Assembly (NCBI RefSeq): GCF_042242105.1 | Contig: NC_092017.1 | Coordinates: 4,873,652-4,937,651 of the forward strand | Length of the DNA stretch: 64,000 nucleotides | From: Pempheris klunzingeri | Taxonomy: Eukaryota; Chordata; Actinopteri; Acropomatiformes; Pempheridae | Direction: 5' to 3' | In this document: positions 14,601 to 27,126 of the stretch, piece after piece | Position numbering within the stretch: position 1 is the stretch's first letter | Layout of the letters: every line of letters starts with the position of its first letter | Program-made: the position numbers and the translations under genes | The notes under the pieces: generated by a model | Database searches by the model: none | What the model was told of the DNA's origin: nothing | What the model saw: only the letters and a program-made list of their open reading frames with translations

Positions 14601-16612
14601 CATCTCATGCCAGTATGCTGCCAATTGACCCATTACAGACAAGAGACTCTACAATAGGCCTGCACACGGTGGGATTGATCCAAAATGACAAAGCCACAGT
14701 CAAAGGAAATGGATCCCGGCAGCACAGTGACTCTCCCATTCTCCCTCTGGCACCCTCTAAAACATTCATGACCCCAAGCTGAATCTGATCTGGCCTTCTT
14801 TACTCAGTGCTTTATCTTTACTAAGAACTATCTACCCACTGATAATATTCACTTCACTTCACATCATCTGAGATGAATATAAAAGAACTACTCTAATTTT
14901 CAGGATCAATTAACCCAAACTGAAATGAGAACAGGTAAAGTCATCTCAAAATGAATAAATTAGAAAACTAACAAATAGCATGGTATGTAAAAAAAAAAAA
15001 GAAAGAAATAAGAAAATAAAATAAAAAGAAAACACTTTTCCTTCATAACTAACAGTGAAGGAAAAGATTCCATATGAAAATGTTAAATTCAAAGAAGGGT
15101 CCAGATCAGGTGACCTGAAAGGAAGCTATGAGTGTGCAGGAAGTGTCAGGAGACGTCTGTGGCAGGTGAAATAGAAATTCTAACACTCGAATGAACACTT
15201 AAACGGATAAAGGGAGGTTGGGAAAAAAAAAAAAAAGAAAAGCTAAAAGCCTCCATCACTTCCAACAAGACATTGGTACCCCAAACACAGTGTGTCAGCA
15301 TCTTTAAACACCGGAGAGAAGGGGAGATGACAAAATCGTTTTGACAGCCAGTTCACATGTAACATCTCCGATTCATCCACCTTGGGGAGTTGCTGGGCAG
15401 TTTTAACCCGCTGCCGGGGGAAACCAAGCCCCGTGTGTGATAGCAGAGTGGGCAGGACCGAGCTTGTGCACCGCGCCACGCGCCACTTATTGATCAGAGT
15501 CAGACAGGGTGTCAGTCTCAGCAGCCCAGAGATACAGCAGGCAAGCAGCAGTTATCTGTGTCTATTAAGGCGTCCGCTCTGTGTGTATTGATTGGCAACA
15601 ACTCGACACTGGGAATTGTCATCAAAATGCCGATTTACAAAAGGTTGAGCAGGCGGTGGTGAAGTTTGCATGGTCCAGGCATTATGGATTTGTTGATGCA
15701 GTTCCCCCAGCGGCACTCGAAAGAAGAAAAGAGTGAGGCGTCCGGCCTGGACCTTTGTCTCACCTTGGGAGCTTTCAGCTCATAGTACACTGGTAGATAA
15801 AGCAGCTTTACGCCATGTTGAAAGATGTGAATAAGACTGGCCTACATTACAGCAACAGCCTCTGCCAGAGCACAAACAAATGTTCACTAAACACGGCCAC
15901 ACACACAGGCAGCACCCGCACCGCCCCTCCCTGCAATTGTTTGCTACAGGGGCAAAGCTTTTACAAAAAGGGGCCAAGGTCAAGATTTTCCCTTATGAGA
16001 CCACCATCTCCATTAGCTCTCAGCTCACTGGGGTATCTCTTTCCCCCTTAAGATATTTGACTTCCAGACTAGCACCATCAGTTAGAGGAGCAGAGAAACA
16101 AGACAAATGTCTAATGTGAACACACCTCCACGTCACTGCAGCATCTACCCATGCAGGTAGTTTCACTTTTATCTGCTGAGGTTCTGAAACGTCTGCCACT
16201 GAGATAACTGCGACCACCCCAATACAATACCTTTACACTGGAGACATTTTGACTAAGAGTAGGAAAAACACAGATGTAAATGATGAAACTAATGATGGCT
16301 GAATACCATTTAGCTGCTTCCGTATGCGGGACTGGGACACTTGAATGGAACAAAGTCATCATCACTGTTGGTGGTAATACTGGTGCTACTATGACAAATC
16401 AAAGTCTTTCCTGTGACAAACGGAACTTCATTTGTGGTGCTTAAAATCATCATATAAAAACTCAACAGCAACTCCTCCATGCAGACACATGTCCTTGTTA
16501 GTAAGAAAACTTCATCCTGGACCCTTATCTGAATTATCCTGAGTAACCTGTTGGGCTGAATATCTTTTAAATAATGTTGACAGGAGGGGGCTGCAGGAGG
16601 TCACCTCATTTA

Positions 16613-16637
16613 CAGAAGAAGAAGAAGAAGAAGAAGA
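16613..16637. repeat. AGA/GAA trinucleotide repeat
   Basis: About eight units, purine-only on the plus strand. Confidence 0.9.
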
Positions 16638-18860
16638 CAAAACACATTTTACCACCTTCAATAGTGTCACAACTACATGGGGACAGAAGCCTCTTATCTA
16701 GCAGATACAGGTGAAGCCATTTAAGGTAATTAGCACTGCACTCAGCAAGACTAATGAATATCTGCTGCTTGAACAAATAAGACTGCACACACTGACATCT
16801 CCCATCTACAGTTGTCCAAATCTACTCATCTGTGGACATCAGGTGAGCGTCTTCAGGAAAATGGAGAAATGACTGTAGACAGGTATGGAAAGTACATCTA
16901 TCCAAGTCTTGTTACGTTAGTACAGTTTTGAGGCAACAGCAGTATTGTATTGTAAAGTATTTTCATTTCTTGCTAATTTACACTGAAACCCTTCCACAGG
17001 CCAGAGAGAAACATTTTAGTTTGCTAAATTTATTTGGCAGCTATAATTGTCACTTTAAAGATAAACATTTGGCATCCAAAACATATGATTAACATATAAA
17101 ATATGATGCAATTACATAAATTTACCCAAAATAAAGTGGTGAACATGAGTAAAATTAATCTAATCATTTAATATGTAGTAATATAACTGTAAGATTTTGA
17201 ACGCAGGATTTTTACTTGTAATTGAGTATTTTCATAGTGTGGTATGATCTAGTATAGTGGATTATCTGTAATTTCCTCCTTTAGATTCCAGCTTTAATGA
17301 ACAGATCTGCCTGTGGCTGGAAACCACTTGAAGTGCATGAGAAAATATTTTTTTGTGTGTAACCCTTCAAATTCAGACTATGAAACATGTAAAACAGTAA
17401 AGCAGCAATCACAAAAGCAAATCTGGACCGTATAAAAAAATATCTTGAAATCAAATTCATCCGCCCGGCTCAGAAAGCAGCAGTGAAGCTGAAGCGGGAC
17501 CCGTGGGAGGGCCTCTCCTAAACATGGCAGTTTTTCTTGACAAGCACAGTGGGGCCTGGGGAGGTTTTGGGCAGACAGGAGCGCTTGCAGCAGTCTGCGA
17601 GGCCTCCAGGGGAAGCTGACTGGATAAATAGTTCACTTAGAACCTCTTGCTCTCTAAGAGGTCACCAAGGAAATATGGGATGGAAGGGGAAAATGGAGAG
17701 GCTTTATCTCGCTCTCATAGGATTGCTGCCTGTTTGTATTCTAGCCTGCTTCATAAATACTGCAGTATGTGCTACATGACCGAAATGATAGTCAGTCTTG
17801 TTCATTCCTGCTTTTTCCTTTCAATTAAAACAACACTGTCACTGTATTTTTTGTTCTATCAGATTCTGTCCTCAAAAATACATAACCTGCCATCACATTT
17901 TATCATAGGAAAATACATTTAACAATGAATAAAACTTTGATTCTTATTATGATCATAGTTTCATCGTCAGGAGTTGGAACTTATACAAGAGCATTCTCAG
18001 CGCACCTTGTTGCACAACTGTGTTGTTGTCCAGCAAATTAAATATAAATGGATATGTGATATCAGTGACCTGAGATACGAGCACGCCTCTGAAGACTGCC
18101 GGCCGCTCCCCACATGCCTAGACAGCACACAGTGTGAGTGTCATACAGTATCTTCACCTGCTACGATCAGGATATTCCTTCATGGAAAAGGATACTTTAA
18201 TCCGAACATCAAAATAAATGTGCTTGCTACTCTGAGATAGATTGCAGGTGTAAAGCTGCAGCTCTTGTGTCAGATTGCACACAGGAACACTTCATCTCCT
18301 GACACAGTGGTATCAGTAGCGATATACAGTAACTGTCAGACTGAAGGAAATTATAGTTTCCTTTAAAGCTATAGTTAACTATTCTACATAGACTTTGTAT
18401 TTTAGATCTTTTAAAGCATGTGAAACCATAATTACTCATGCAGTCTGTCACCATGAGTGGTGGGCTCCTGGATCGGTTTGGGTTGTTTCACATGACAGAT
18501 TTCTGTAGTCATGATTTTCTCTGCGCTCCTCTCAGTGGTTTGAAGTGGGTGGTGATTTGTGAGAAAATGTATTATGTCATTCTTTAGATTTAGCATTTAG
18601 AATCTAATGACAGGTGGTGGGCTGGGTCAATCAAATCTGATTAAACTACACCCACTCAGGCCTGGTGAAGCAGCTTAATTGAGCTTATGAATAATACCTT
18701 CAGATGTTTTTCTCGTTGAGTTAAGAAGAAGAAATATTCAAATAAGATCTGAAGCAAAGTTTTGAGGGGCTTCAAGCACATTTTGCTGACAACTTCTCTG
18801 TGTTTCAATTAGGGTTTTTTACACAGTGTTATTGAATACTTGATTCTGATTGTAACTGAA

Positions 18861-18914
18861 ATAGTTGTGATAACAGAAAATAGTTGTGATAACAGAAAAT
18901 AGTTCTGATAACAG
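18861..18914. repeat. 19-bp tandem repeat, 2.8 copies
   Basis: The unit ATAGTTGTGATAACAGAAA occurs twice exactly, then a third, partial copy has one substitution (TTCTGATAACAG). The core TGATAA contains a GATA site on the plus strand in each copy. Confidence 0.85.
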
Positions 18915-18993
18915 CAGCAGGAGAATCATCGTTAAATCAATAAAATCGTTTTTATTTCATGTCAAATTCTGATTTCTTTAGTACGAAGCTGTG

Positions 18994-19122
18994 TAATAAG
19001 CAGGAGAATGTACAGCGAGCAGCAGTCATTATTGCAAAAAGAGCCACTTCAGGATGATCACCCTGTTGGGCTTCTCTTTGCAATAACGTCTGGCTCCCTG
19101 TATGTTACTCCCTTATATAATT
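18994..19122. repeat. Long imperfect palindrome, probable MITE or hairpin RNA
   Basis: Two arms of about 50-60 bases are imperfect reverse complements. The best matched inner parts are TTATTGCAAAAAGAGCC near 19029 and GGGCTTCTCTTTGCAATAA near 19069-19087. The match extends outward through TACAGCGAGC and GCTCCCTGTA to ATAAGCAGGAG and CTCCCTTAT. About 25 bases form the loop. The length and shape fit a palindromic miniature transposon; the inner 70 bases would also fold like a microRNA precursor. Confidence 0.6.
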
Positions 19123-20835
19123 AATTCAATTCGATATATATATTCTAACACAAGATTTCACATGTAATGGAGTGTGTTTATATTGCTCACATCAATAGTA
19201 GGTATCCATAAAACGTGACCCTCCAGCCAAACAGTGCCCTCCTCAGTTTGAAAGTGATCACTGCTTTTATTCATCAGAACATTTGGATTCTTTATACTGA
19301 AAAACTGTAAAACAAATCAGCTCCACAAGCAGCCAAATACTTTAAACTAATTTCTAATTTTTTCTGGCATGTTTTCAAAAGTCTCAGCAGACAGAGTGTG
19401 CTCAGAAAGTCCAGTGAGCAAAATGTAGGTCAAAATAATTAGTATTTAAGTTAAACCAAATACAAAAGTTAATTAATCAATCTGATCTGATGTGTTAGAC
19501 GACCTGCTGGACCACAACAATTAAAACCATACAGTGACCAAAGCATTATCGTGAACACACACTGATCCTAGATGTTATTTACCTTTTTGTGTTTCCAGAA
19601 CCCTGAACCGCTGTCAAAATAAAACCTCATCAGCCAGCAATTACGAACGACAAAATCAGTGACAAACATGGGGAGAGCAGCAGTCTGTACCATGTTTGCT
19701 TTGGGGCTTTTGTCTGAGGCTTTCATCACACAGCAATACAGAGGGCAAACCTGAGCGGCAGATGTCGGCTAAATCCGACCGTTCAAACACATTTTCTGTC
19801 CCTATTCATCTAAAATCAGAACTTGAGCTGCTCCTTTACTGAAGCTGTCTGTGTGGAGCAGGAAGTCACTGATTGTCCTTCTATTGTATTACACGCACAC
19901 ACCAACGCTGGGGGAAAAGATGATCCCAGCCTTTGAAGCCTTTGTGTTTACACAGAGCAGCAATATGTTGTCATCAAGCAATCGTGGAAAGGCATTCTTG
20001 ATCCTTCTCTGTACAACAGGCGCTTCCATTTAATTATATAGAGAAGTCTGGGGCACCCAGCGCGTGTCACAGGTGGATTTATTTGTCTAATATACTGTCA
20101 AATCACAAAAGAGGGTCAGACCAGTGCTGCTCGTGTTATAGTTGCTAAAGAAATGTTTCATCTGCCATTAAATCAAATCCAGATGGACACAGCAATCGTT
20201 TTAGTGCATTGACTACAAATCATGTGTATACCACATTATTGACCTTTTCCAGAACCACGCCACTGTAATTTACACCAAGAAGCCAGTTCATTAGTTAAAC
20301 AACAAATATGATAACCTTCATGAACGTAGGATTTGTCGCAGGACTGCATATGAATTGCAACCCCCACGACAGGAAATGAGGCAACTATTTCAGTGAGTGG
20401 ATGTGTGATTGGGCAGTGCAGCCTGCTGGATGAGCACAAACACAATAACTTCACTGGATTACAAAACTTTTGATGGGTGGTCCCCGGTGTGATGTGTTTG
20501 GGGTCCTTCCAAAGCTGCATATTTACTTTACAGAACTGAAGGCGTTATACGACTGGATCCTTCCAGACAGTTCCACATTTTCTGTGGCCACACAGAGTTG
20601 CTCTGGTTTAATCCTATTACATGTCAAGCACAAAGGGAGATAAGAGGTTTATGTCCGGGTGCCTTACAGACTGAAGCTCTCGTTCCCCCGAGACACTGGG
20701 AGAGCTACACATTTGGCCGTTTTGATACTGGTGCTGACACAGCCGTCACAGACACACACACACATGCACATTGTGGTGTGTTAAAATACAGACATATTAA
20801 TAATAGGATTGCCTGTGATGGCTAAGGGGACACTG

Positions 20836-23800
20836 ATGATGAATGAAGACCAGGTGAATGGCATAATCCAACGATGGGTAAGTCAACAATATTCTATCCT
20901 ATCACCACAACACAATTTAGCTGAGGCAATCATACTCAGCACTGCTGTCAAGTGAGGGGTGTTTAAAGGGTGGAAATCTATCAGATAATGCACCAATTTT
21001 GATGACTTAGCTGGCATGCAAATCTCACACCATCCTCCTCAAGGGAAATTCAATCAAAAATTTAATATTAGAATTAAATGTGTTTCTTGTGGTTTGTGCT
21101 GGAATAAAAATCTGCTGACATCTGGTGATAACTAACAGCGAGGCGTTCTGCTTCCACCCTGTATTTAGCGAGGTACTCCAGAGGAGGAGTTGAAGCCAGA
21201 GGACTACCAGCAGTTCAAGAGTTTGGGATCCATCTGTCTTACAAATGGCGACACTGCACAACTACTGAAGTTCCTCCACGATGAGAAAAACCAGGTATTT
21301 CTCCTGCTGTTAGAGACATGTCAGCTGTATGATCTGTCCTGACCAGTAGTAGTCACACCTCACAGATATGAAGTGACAGCACATTGACAGTGTTAAACTG
21401 TCATACAGCACTAAAAGCACACACACACACAGTCACACTGCAGCCTCCTGAGCAACAGCAGCCACATACTGGAGCTACTGAAGCGAACAGCAGCAGCAGC
21501 AGCAGCAGCAGCAGCCACTTCCCTGCTACCCGGCTATGCTAAACGTTAACATGCAGCTGCTACTCTGTGCCTGCTGGCCTCTTGACCTGGAGGTGTGGGG
21601 AGCAAACAAGCAGATATTCAGTCAGATTTCTCGCTCCACTGATAACAATCTTCAAGACGGCACTCCTCTAAGTGCCCTTGGTTGTCCCATCTCTCCGCGC
21701 TTCCCCCAGCTGTGCGTAGCATATTTTTAAAAAAAAAACATTCTTAAGCCTTCCTCTTTCTGAGCAACCCAAAGGCTTCAAATGATTGATTATCAGACGA
21801 GAAATCCAGTTCATCAAATTATGAAAAGATCAGATCAGCTTTCTAAGGCAGAGTAAGGCAGAGGCTTTGGGCGTCAGAGGGGTGCCCTGTATAGAGCATG
21901 CACATATACGAACTGCAGTCCATGATGTAGCATGAGGATGACAAACCTTTACAGTTCAATATATAAAAGGTAGAGACAGGGGACTGGTTCAGTTGGTACA
22001 CTTCTAATTTATTATTTTTTAATTAATTGCTCTTATTAAGAGTCTTTGAATCCAGCAAAAATGTTTAATCTACATTGTCCAAAAGTACACCGTTTGCTAT
22101 ATATTAAAAATTAAGTCTCCAATAATAAATGCGTAATGAATGAATGGCTACTTTGGTTTGAATGGAGCTTTTCTTTCAAGGCCATTTGTTTAAACTGCAG
22201 TTGGTAGTCTATTTGGATGCAACGCAAGTGTGAAACTGCAGTTATTGCATGCACCTGTTTCTGTGGCAAAGCATGCAAATGGAGAGGAAAGGCCCGGCAA
22301 ATCTTCAGCAACAGGGTCTCTGCTTTTCTGCTTTCTGATGATGTGTGATGGTTGTTTTCTCTTGCACACAGGGGATTGTGAAGTCTATGAGCTGTGTTCT
22401 CTTGGCACCTCTTATAAAAGAAGTAGTTAAAAAAGACAGGAATCACGATCACTGCCAGGCTGCCATCTCACATCTGACCAGGGTAGGTACAAACAGTTCC
22501 CCTACACAACGACACATGCTTTCTACACACCGGGCCTAATGTTTGTTCTGTTGTTTAGACTTGCAGGCCAAATGAAGTCCTGTATAGTTTTCTTAAACTA
22601 ATTGACGACCTTGATCCAGGCGCCATTTCTGAGCCCATCTTAGCTCTAATGCCACACCTTCAAACAGGTAACTCGACTCTTGATTCACTGTTGTTACCTT
22701 CTCACATATCCTTAATCTGAAGAAAGCATGACAAGCCTTTCTAATGCCTTACAGTGTCCTATGACCACATTAGGCATTATGCCAATAACCATAATGCTTA
22801 CTATGCTTACTACTACTAATACCACTAAGGATCATACTGACTGTAGTGTTGCTACTTGTGCATGTCTTCATGGATGGTTTGCTGGTGAACCATCCAGTGC
22901 AGTTGTTTAAAGAGGTGGTGTCTGGCTCCCCCTGCTGTGCACTCATGCTAATAACAACAACCCTGTGTCTTTGAAAGTGCTGCTTTGCCTGAAGGAGGGA
23001 AAGGCGGCCTGTGTGGGCTTGGCTCTGTCCACCCTGCAGGAGCACTTGTCCCGGCTGCCCGTTCCTTACACCCAGCAGCAGGAGGAGGCCGATGAGTTCG
23101 GCCTGTGTCGCTGCTGCAGCGGCTTGGCAGCGTTTACTAAGCCATTCATAGAGGAGGTGAAGAGGACTAATGGAAACTGCGGTGCCACTGCTGAGGATGA
23201 GGAGCTGAGAACTGAGCTCCTCAAGTTGTAGGTTTCTGTCTCTATGTTTGAGTATTTGGTTATTAAATTCTCCATTTAGAATTTTCTTTTTTTTTCCTCT
23301 GTACTTTATCATTATTTCTCTCTCTTTGTTCATGCGTCCTATGTTGTAGTTTTTTTATTGTATTTTTCCCAGCTCTAGTAAAGAAAAGCTAAAAACAGGC
23401 AAATATGTTATTTTAGGTTCATGAGACAATAAGATTATAGAAGACTTTTGAAGTTTGGGTTCTTTCAGATTTTTTCCAGTGTTTATTATTGCAGTTGATG
23501 ACCAACACTTTTTATTTCAGAATGGGGTTAAAATAATACTGTTGGACTTGAAGCACTAATACTAAACAGTTGTAAAAGGCTTGGTTCTGTTAATCTGCAG
23601 CTGCATGAGGAGCTTGAGGGAGCCCCTGCTCGAGGCTAACCTGAACCGCAACAAAAAATCGGCACTGTGGCTATTTGCAACAGAGATAATGGTGAGAGCA
23701 AATTTTAGTTCCTTCTCTGTCACTGAGAAAACACTCGAACATTGTATGATGCTTCAGTGTGATTTTATTGCTTTAATCATGTCACTGCGTCTCAGGTCAC

Positions 23801-26800
23801 ACTACCTGCAATCCAAGAGTCTCTCTCAGAACTCCTGTTCTTCAGCTCGCTGAGGAAAAGCACCCAGACTGACAGCAGTCAGTTCAAGGAGTCGAGAGCT
23901 TGTGTGGCCTATCTACTGTTTGTCGAGCTCATCACCATGGACAGCTTCCCAGCAGTGTTCAGGTGAAATGAAAAGCCAGAAATCTGGTTAGACTGATGAT
24001 GATGATGATGATGGTGGTGCTCAGTGTTACTGTCCTGTGACAGAGAATTTACTTGTGCTTTTTCTGGTTCTTCCAGTCCTGTATTTGTTCTTCAGTGCAA
24101 CATGGAACACATTAACCAACTAATCAGCAGGTAAGTGGCTAATACAATATGAACTGAATATAATAGTTTTGAAAGGCTTGATTTATTGGTGTAATCTTCT
24201 TTCTTTGATAGCAAAAAGGAATCACACTTGCTCAAAGGACTGGTAAGGCCACATAATTATGCAAAATAAGGATGAGATTAGACAATGAAAGCAGGAAACT
24301 GAGGTCTTTTTTTTTTTTGGCATAATTGTGTATTTTCACTCAGGCACTGTGTAAAAAAAGCTTGGAGAGTGTGCAGGACAACAGCCTACCAGCGAGTCTA
24401 CTGGGACTGAAGGGCTTTTATAGTATGCCACAGGTAAGGACAAGCATGGCATGCTCAGCTTTAAGTCTTCTTAGAATCTTATTGTCATCTTATTATTTTT
24501 ATAAATATTATAATAGAATTACTTCAGCCATATGTTGGTGTTGCATCAAATCTCTACTGGTCCCATAACTACTAATACTCTGACCAAAACATTAGTGAGC
24601 ACTGTGGGCTACTGCTTTTGACCAGTGTCTTTTGGTGCACTGAAATTCACAGAACCTGCGGGAAATTCTTACTGACTGTCCAATGCAACATTTGGTGAGT
24701 ATAGAATGATGCTTGATGAGAGGAATGTACTTCTAACATCTGCAATATTGTGAGGCTAATTTTTTTGTGTGTGTGTGATCACTGCTTCCCCAGAGGGAGT
24801 CGAGCCTACAGGTTTTCCAGCTCTTCATCAATAAATTAGATGCTGAAGCGAAGCACAAGTTCTTTAGGTGAGAAAATCATCATAGAAGACAGAGGACACC
24901 AGACCAAAAGTTCATGCGTGTCCATAGCACAAACGCCTACAGTGTCTGCTTTTATAAAATAGTCAGGCAACATGGCCTGTGTATTAGATCGTGTGAATGC
25001 AATGCAGTTTACATACATTATCATTTACTTTACATTTGCTTTAAATTCACATTTATGTTGTTTATGCTTATAGGTTATCTACTTCATAATGAATACTCAC
25101 ATTTTTGGTGTAACCTTGAACTAATTCCTTCTAGTTTAAACTGCAGCAGTTCTTTTCTACCCACTTATGCTCTAATTCATAAAATTCCTACTTCCCACTG
25201 TAAATGTGCTCCAGTGTAAAAGTGTTCAACGACTCAATTTGTCAGCATTTAACTATGTCTCAATTTATTTTTATTTGCTGCATTCTTTAAGTATTTTCTG
25301 CACTTACATCTTACACTGATTAGAAGTATATTAACAAAAGTCACATTTCCTGTTGCAGATGCATGTTAAAAACCAGCAATCACGCAGGAGTAGAGAGCTA
25401 CATAGTAAAAAACATCAGGAATCAAGTCAAATATTCCATGGAGGTAAGATAAAGGTTAAACATTATTACATTTTATAAAAATGTATATCTGGCTTTAGTC
25501 TTGATGCCTCAGATGGTGTTTGATTTGGTGATTTTACGTGAATGTGTTTAATCTACGATAACTCTCCTACAGCCAGGTAATGCCAATAAATGGTTCCTGG
25601 GGGAGGAGTTTCTCCTGTTGTTGAGACTGGTGTTATGTTTGCCACAAGGTCCTGAGACAGATTTGCTCAACACTATGGACAGGTAGGTAATGCGAACAAT
25701 GTGTAATATTCTGTTCATTTGTGACTTTTGAGTCAACGTTAGGGATAATCTATTAACTATACATAACATACTGTATATTTAATATTTTCCATAGCATGCC
25801 ACAAATGTTTGCCTGTGATGCAGTTTGGGAGAAGTCCCTTAGTGGCAGTCTGACGGTTTAAGGCACAACGTGCAGAAAGTCAGATGTTTTTATTTTATTT
25901 GGTCAAATCACAAACTACATCCATACATGAGATGCAGATTTGCATCTTCAACATGTGTCGTCTTACTGACATATTTGGGGGAAAAAATGGTAATTTTAGA
26001 AGTAAAATTTATACATGCATCTAATTATGTTACAGACCTCTGTGGTTAATTCTCTTTTTTGTAAACCATTTGCAACCATCTCCAAATTTTGCTTTGCTGC
26101 AGAGACTGAAAGATAAAAGGTCTGTAAATGTGAGAACACCACCTACGCCGAGCCATTAAGCAATGTTCTGTGTTCGTTTATCCAGGATAATGGAGAGTCT
26201 GAATCTTCTGCGCTATCTCATTATCAGAGACAAAGAACTGAGGAGCACTGTAAGTCAGTCTAATTCAACACATTCACTGCTCACCTGACAGTCTGGTTCA
26301 TGCAGAAAGCTGATGGTGTCTTCCTCCTACCTTCAGAGAGCTGTGTGGGAAGAGCTGTGCAGGATCAAAGATGAATACCTAAAAATGCTGCGCGTGTGTA
26401 TCAGCATGTCAAAAGCATATTATTCAGCTGAACTGAAGGCACTGAGGGAGGATCAGAAGCTAAAAGCAAAGGGTATGCATTAGCTACTAATCTGTATAAC
26501 AAAATGACATCGAAATAACCTTGCACAAATGGCAGCGCAATAGTGTGTTTTCATACTGGTAACGATCTCTATCTTCCTCCCCCAGAAACTCGAGATGCCG
26601 CTAGATCTGCCAGATTAGTCAAAAGCATGAACGTGAAACATGAGAAAGTGTCCAATATGTCCCCAGAAGTCCAGCACCAGGTACAGAAACCTTAATTATC
26701 ACTTATCATCATGTTGATTTTGGCCTGTGTGATGTCAGACCAGCAAGCTGACTGTTCCCATGTGCCTCAGGTGTTGCAGAGCGCTTTGGTGACATTTGAC

Positions 26801-26866
26801 CTGATGGAGAGTCTTATCTTCCGAATCGAAGAGATTACAGAGGAAAAGCTGAAGAGTCCAAACTAA
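20836..26866 (+). CDS. glmn: Glomulin, RBX1-binding cullin-RING ligase inhibitor (18 coding exons, complete)
   Basis: Exons: 20836-20877, 21169-21294, 22372-22482, 22559-22667, 22978-23227, 23601-23691, 23796-23962, 24077-24130, 24212-24242, 24344-24433, 24653-24694, 24794-24867, 25359-25443, 25573-25682, 26186-26249, 26337-26472, 26586-26680 and 26771-26866. All junctions are GT-AG and in phase, giving 590 aa, close to human GLMN (594). Family blocks visible include LALSTLQEHLSRLPVPY, EFGLCRCC, FTKPFIEEV, NHAGVESYIVKNI, NKWF, LNLLRYLIIRD and VLQSALVTFDLMES. The protein is a helical HEAT-like solenoid that binds the RBX1 RING and blocks E2 access; human loss-of-function mutations cause glomuvenous malformations. 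Start: 20836 and 20839 are adjacent in-frame ATGs that fit the human N-terminus; an in-frame ATG at 20818 (G at -3 and +4) would add six residues. The gene spans only 6 kb, which fits a compact fish genome. It converges on spo16. Confidence 0.95.
21488..21515. repeat. CAG trinucleotide repeat in glmn intron 2
   Basis: About nine uninterrupted CAG units between glmn exons 2 and 3; not coding. Confidence 0.95.
23994..24013. repeat. GAT trinucleotide repeat in glmn intron 7
   Basis: About six GAT units shortly after the exon 7 donor. Confidence 0.9.
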
Positions 26867-26896
26867 AGACCACTGGGTTATTTTTCCAAACACTGT

Positions 26897-26903
26897 TTTA
26901 TTT
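26897..26903 (-). other. spo16: Candidate spo16 polyadenylation signal
   Basis: The plus strand reads TTTTATT, that is AATAAA on the spo16 strand, about 225 bases after the spo16 stop and inside the glmn 3' UTR. Confidence 0.45.
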
Positions 26904-26938
26904 CATGTGCTGTTTGACTGATGAAAAAAAATGCATTG

Positions 26939-26944
26939 AATAAA
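26939..26944 (+). other. glmn: Candidate glmn polyadenylation signal
   Basis: AATAAA lies 73 bases after the glmn stop and is followed by T-rich sequence. Confidence 0.7.
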
Positions 26945-27126
26945 AGTGTGATTTTTTGTATGATGAAAATGATCCTCAAAAATGTAAAAACAAAACCAAA
27001 CTGTGCAACTATATTGAAACAAATATTTTACCTTTGCTTGTGTACATTCACCAAGTAAGGCTTGTATTGGTTAGCATCAAATAAAACACAAGTGTGTGTG
27101 AGAACATGCTGGTCACCTGCTGAGCT

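Larger units (their letters stand above)
7760..20817. other. 13-kb gap between gfi1 and glmn with no recognisable gene
   Basis: No open frame here exceeds about 130 codons, and none resembles a known protein. In particular I see no rpap2 exon, although RPAP2 lies at this place in human. The gap holds GT/AC repeats near 11.4-11.6 kb, a GAA repeat at 16.6 kb, a LINE/SINE-like tail at 10.7 kb, a 19-bp tandem repeat at 18.9 kb and a long palindrome at 19.0 kb. The rest is unique-looking AT-rich sequence that could contain enhancers of gfi1; that cannot be judged without a multi-species alignment. Confidence 0.6.

Noticed and set aside
22770-23333. A 187-codon open frame on the minus strand
   Set aside because: It is the shadow of glmn exon 5, whose plus-strand reading matches glomulin closely.
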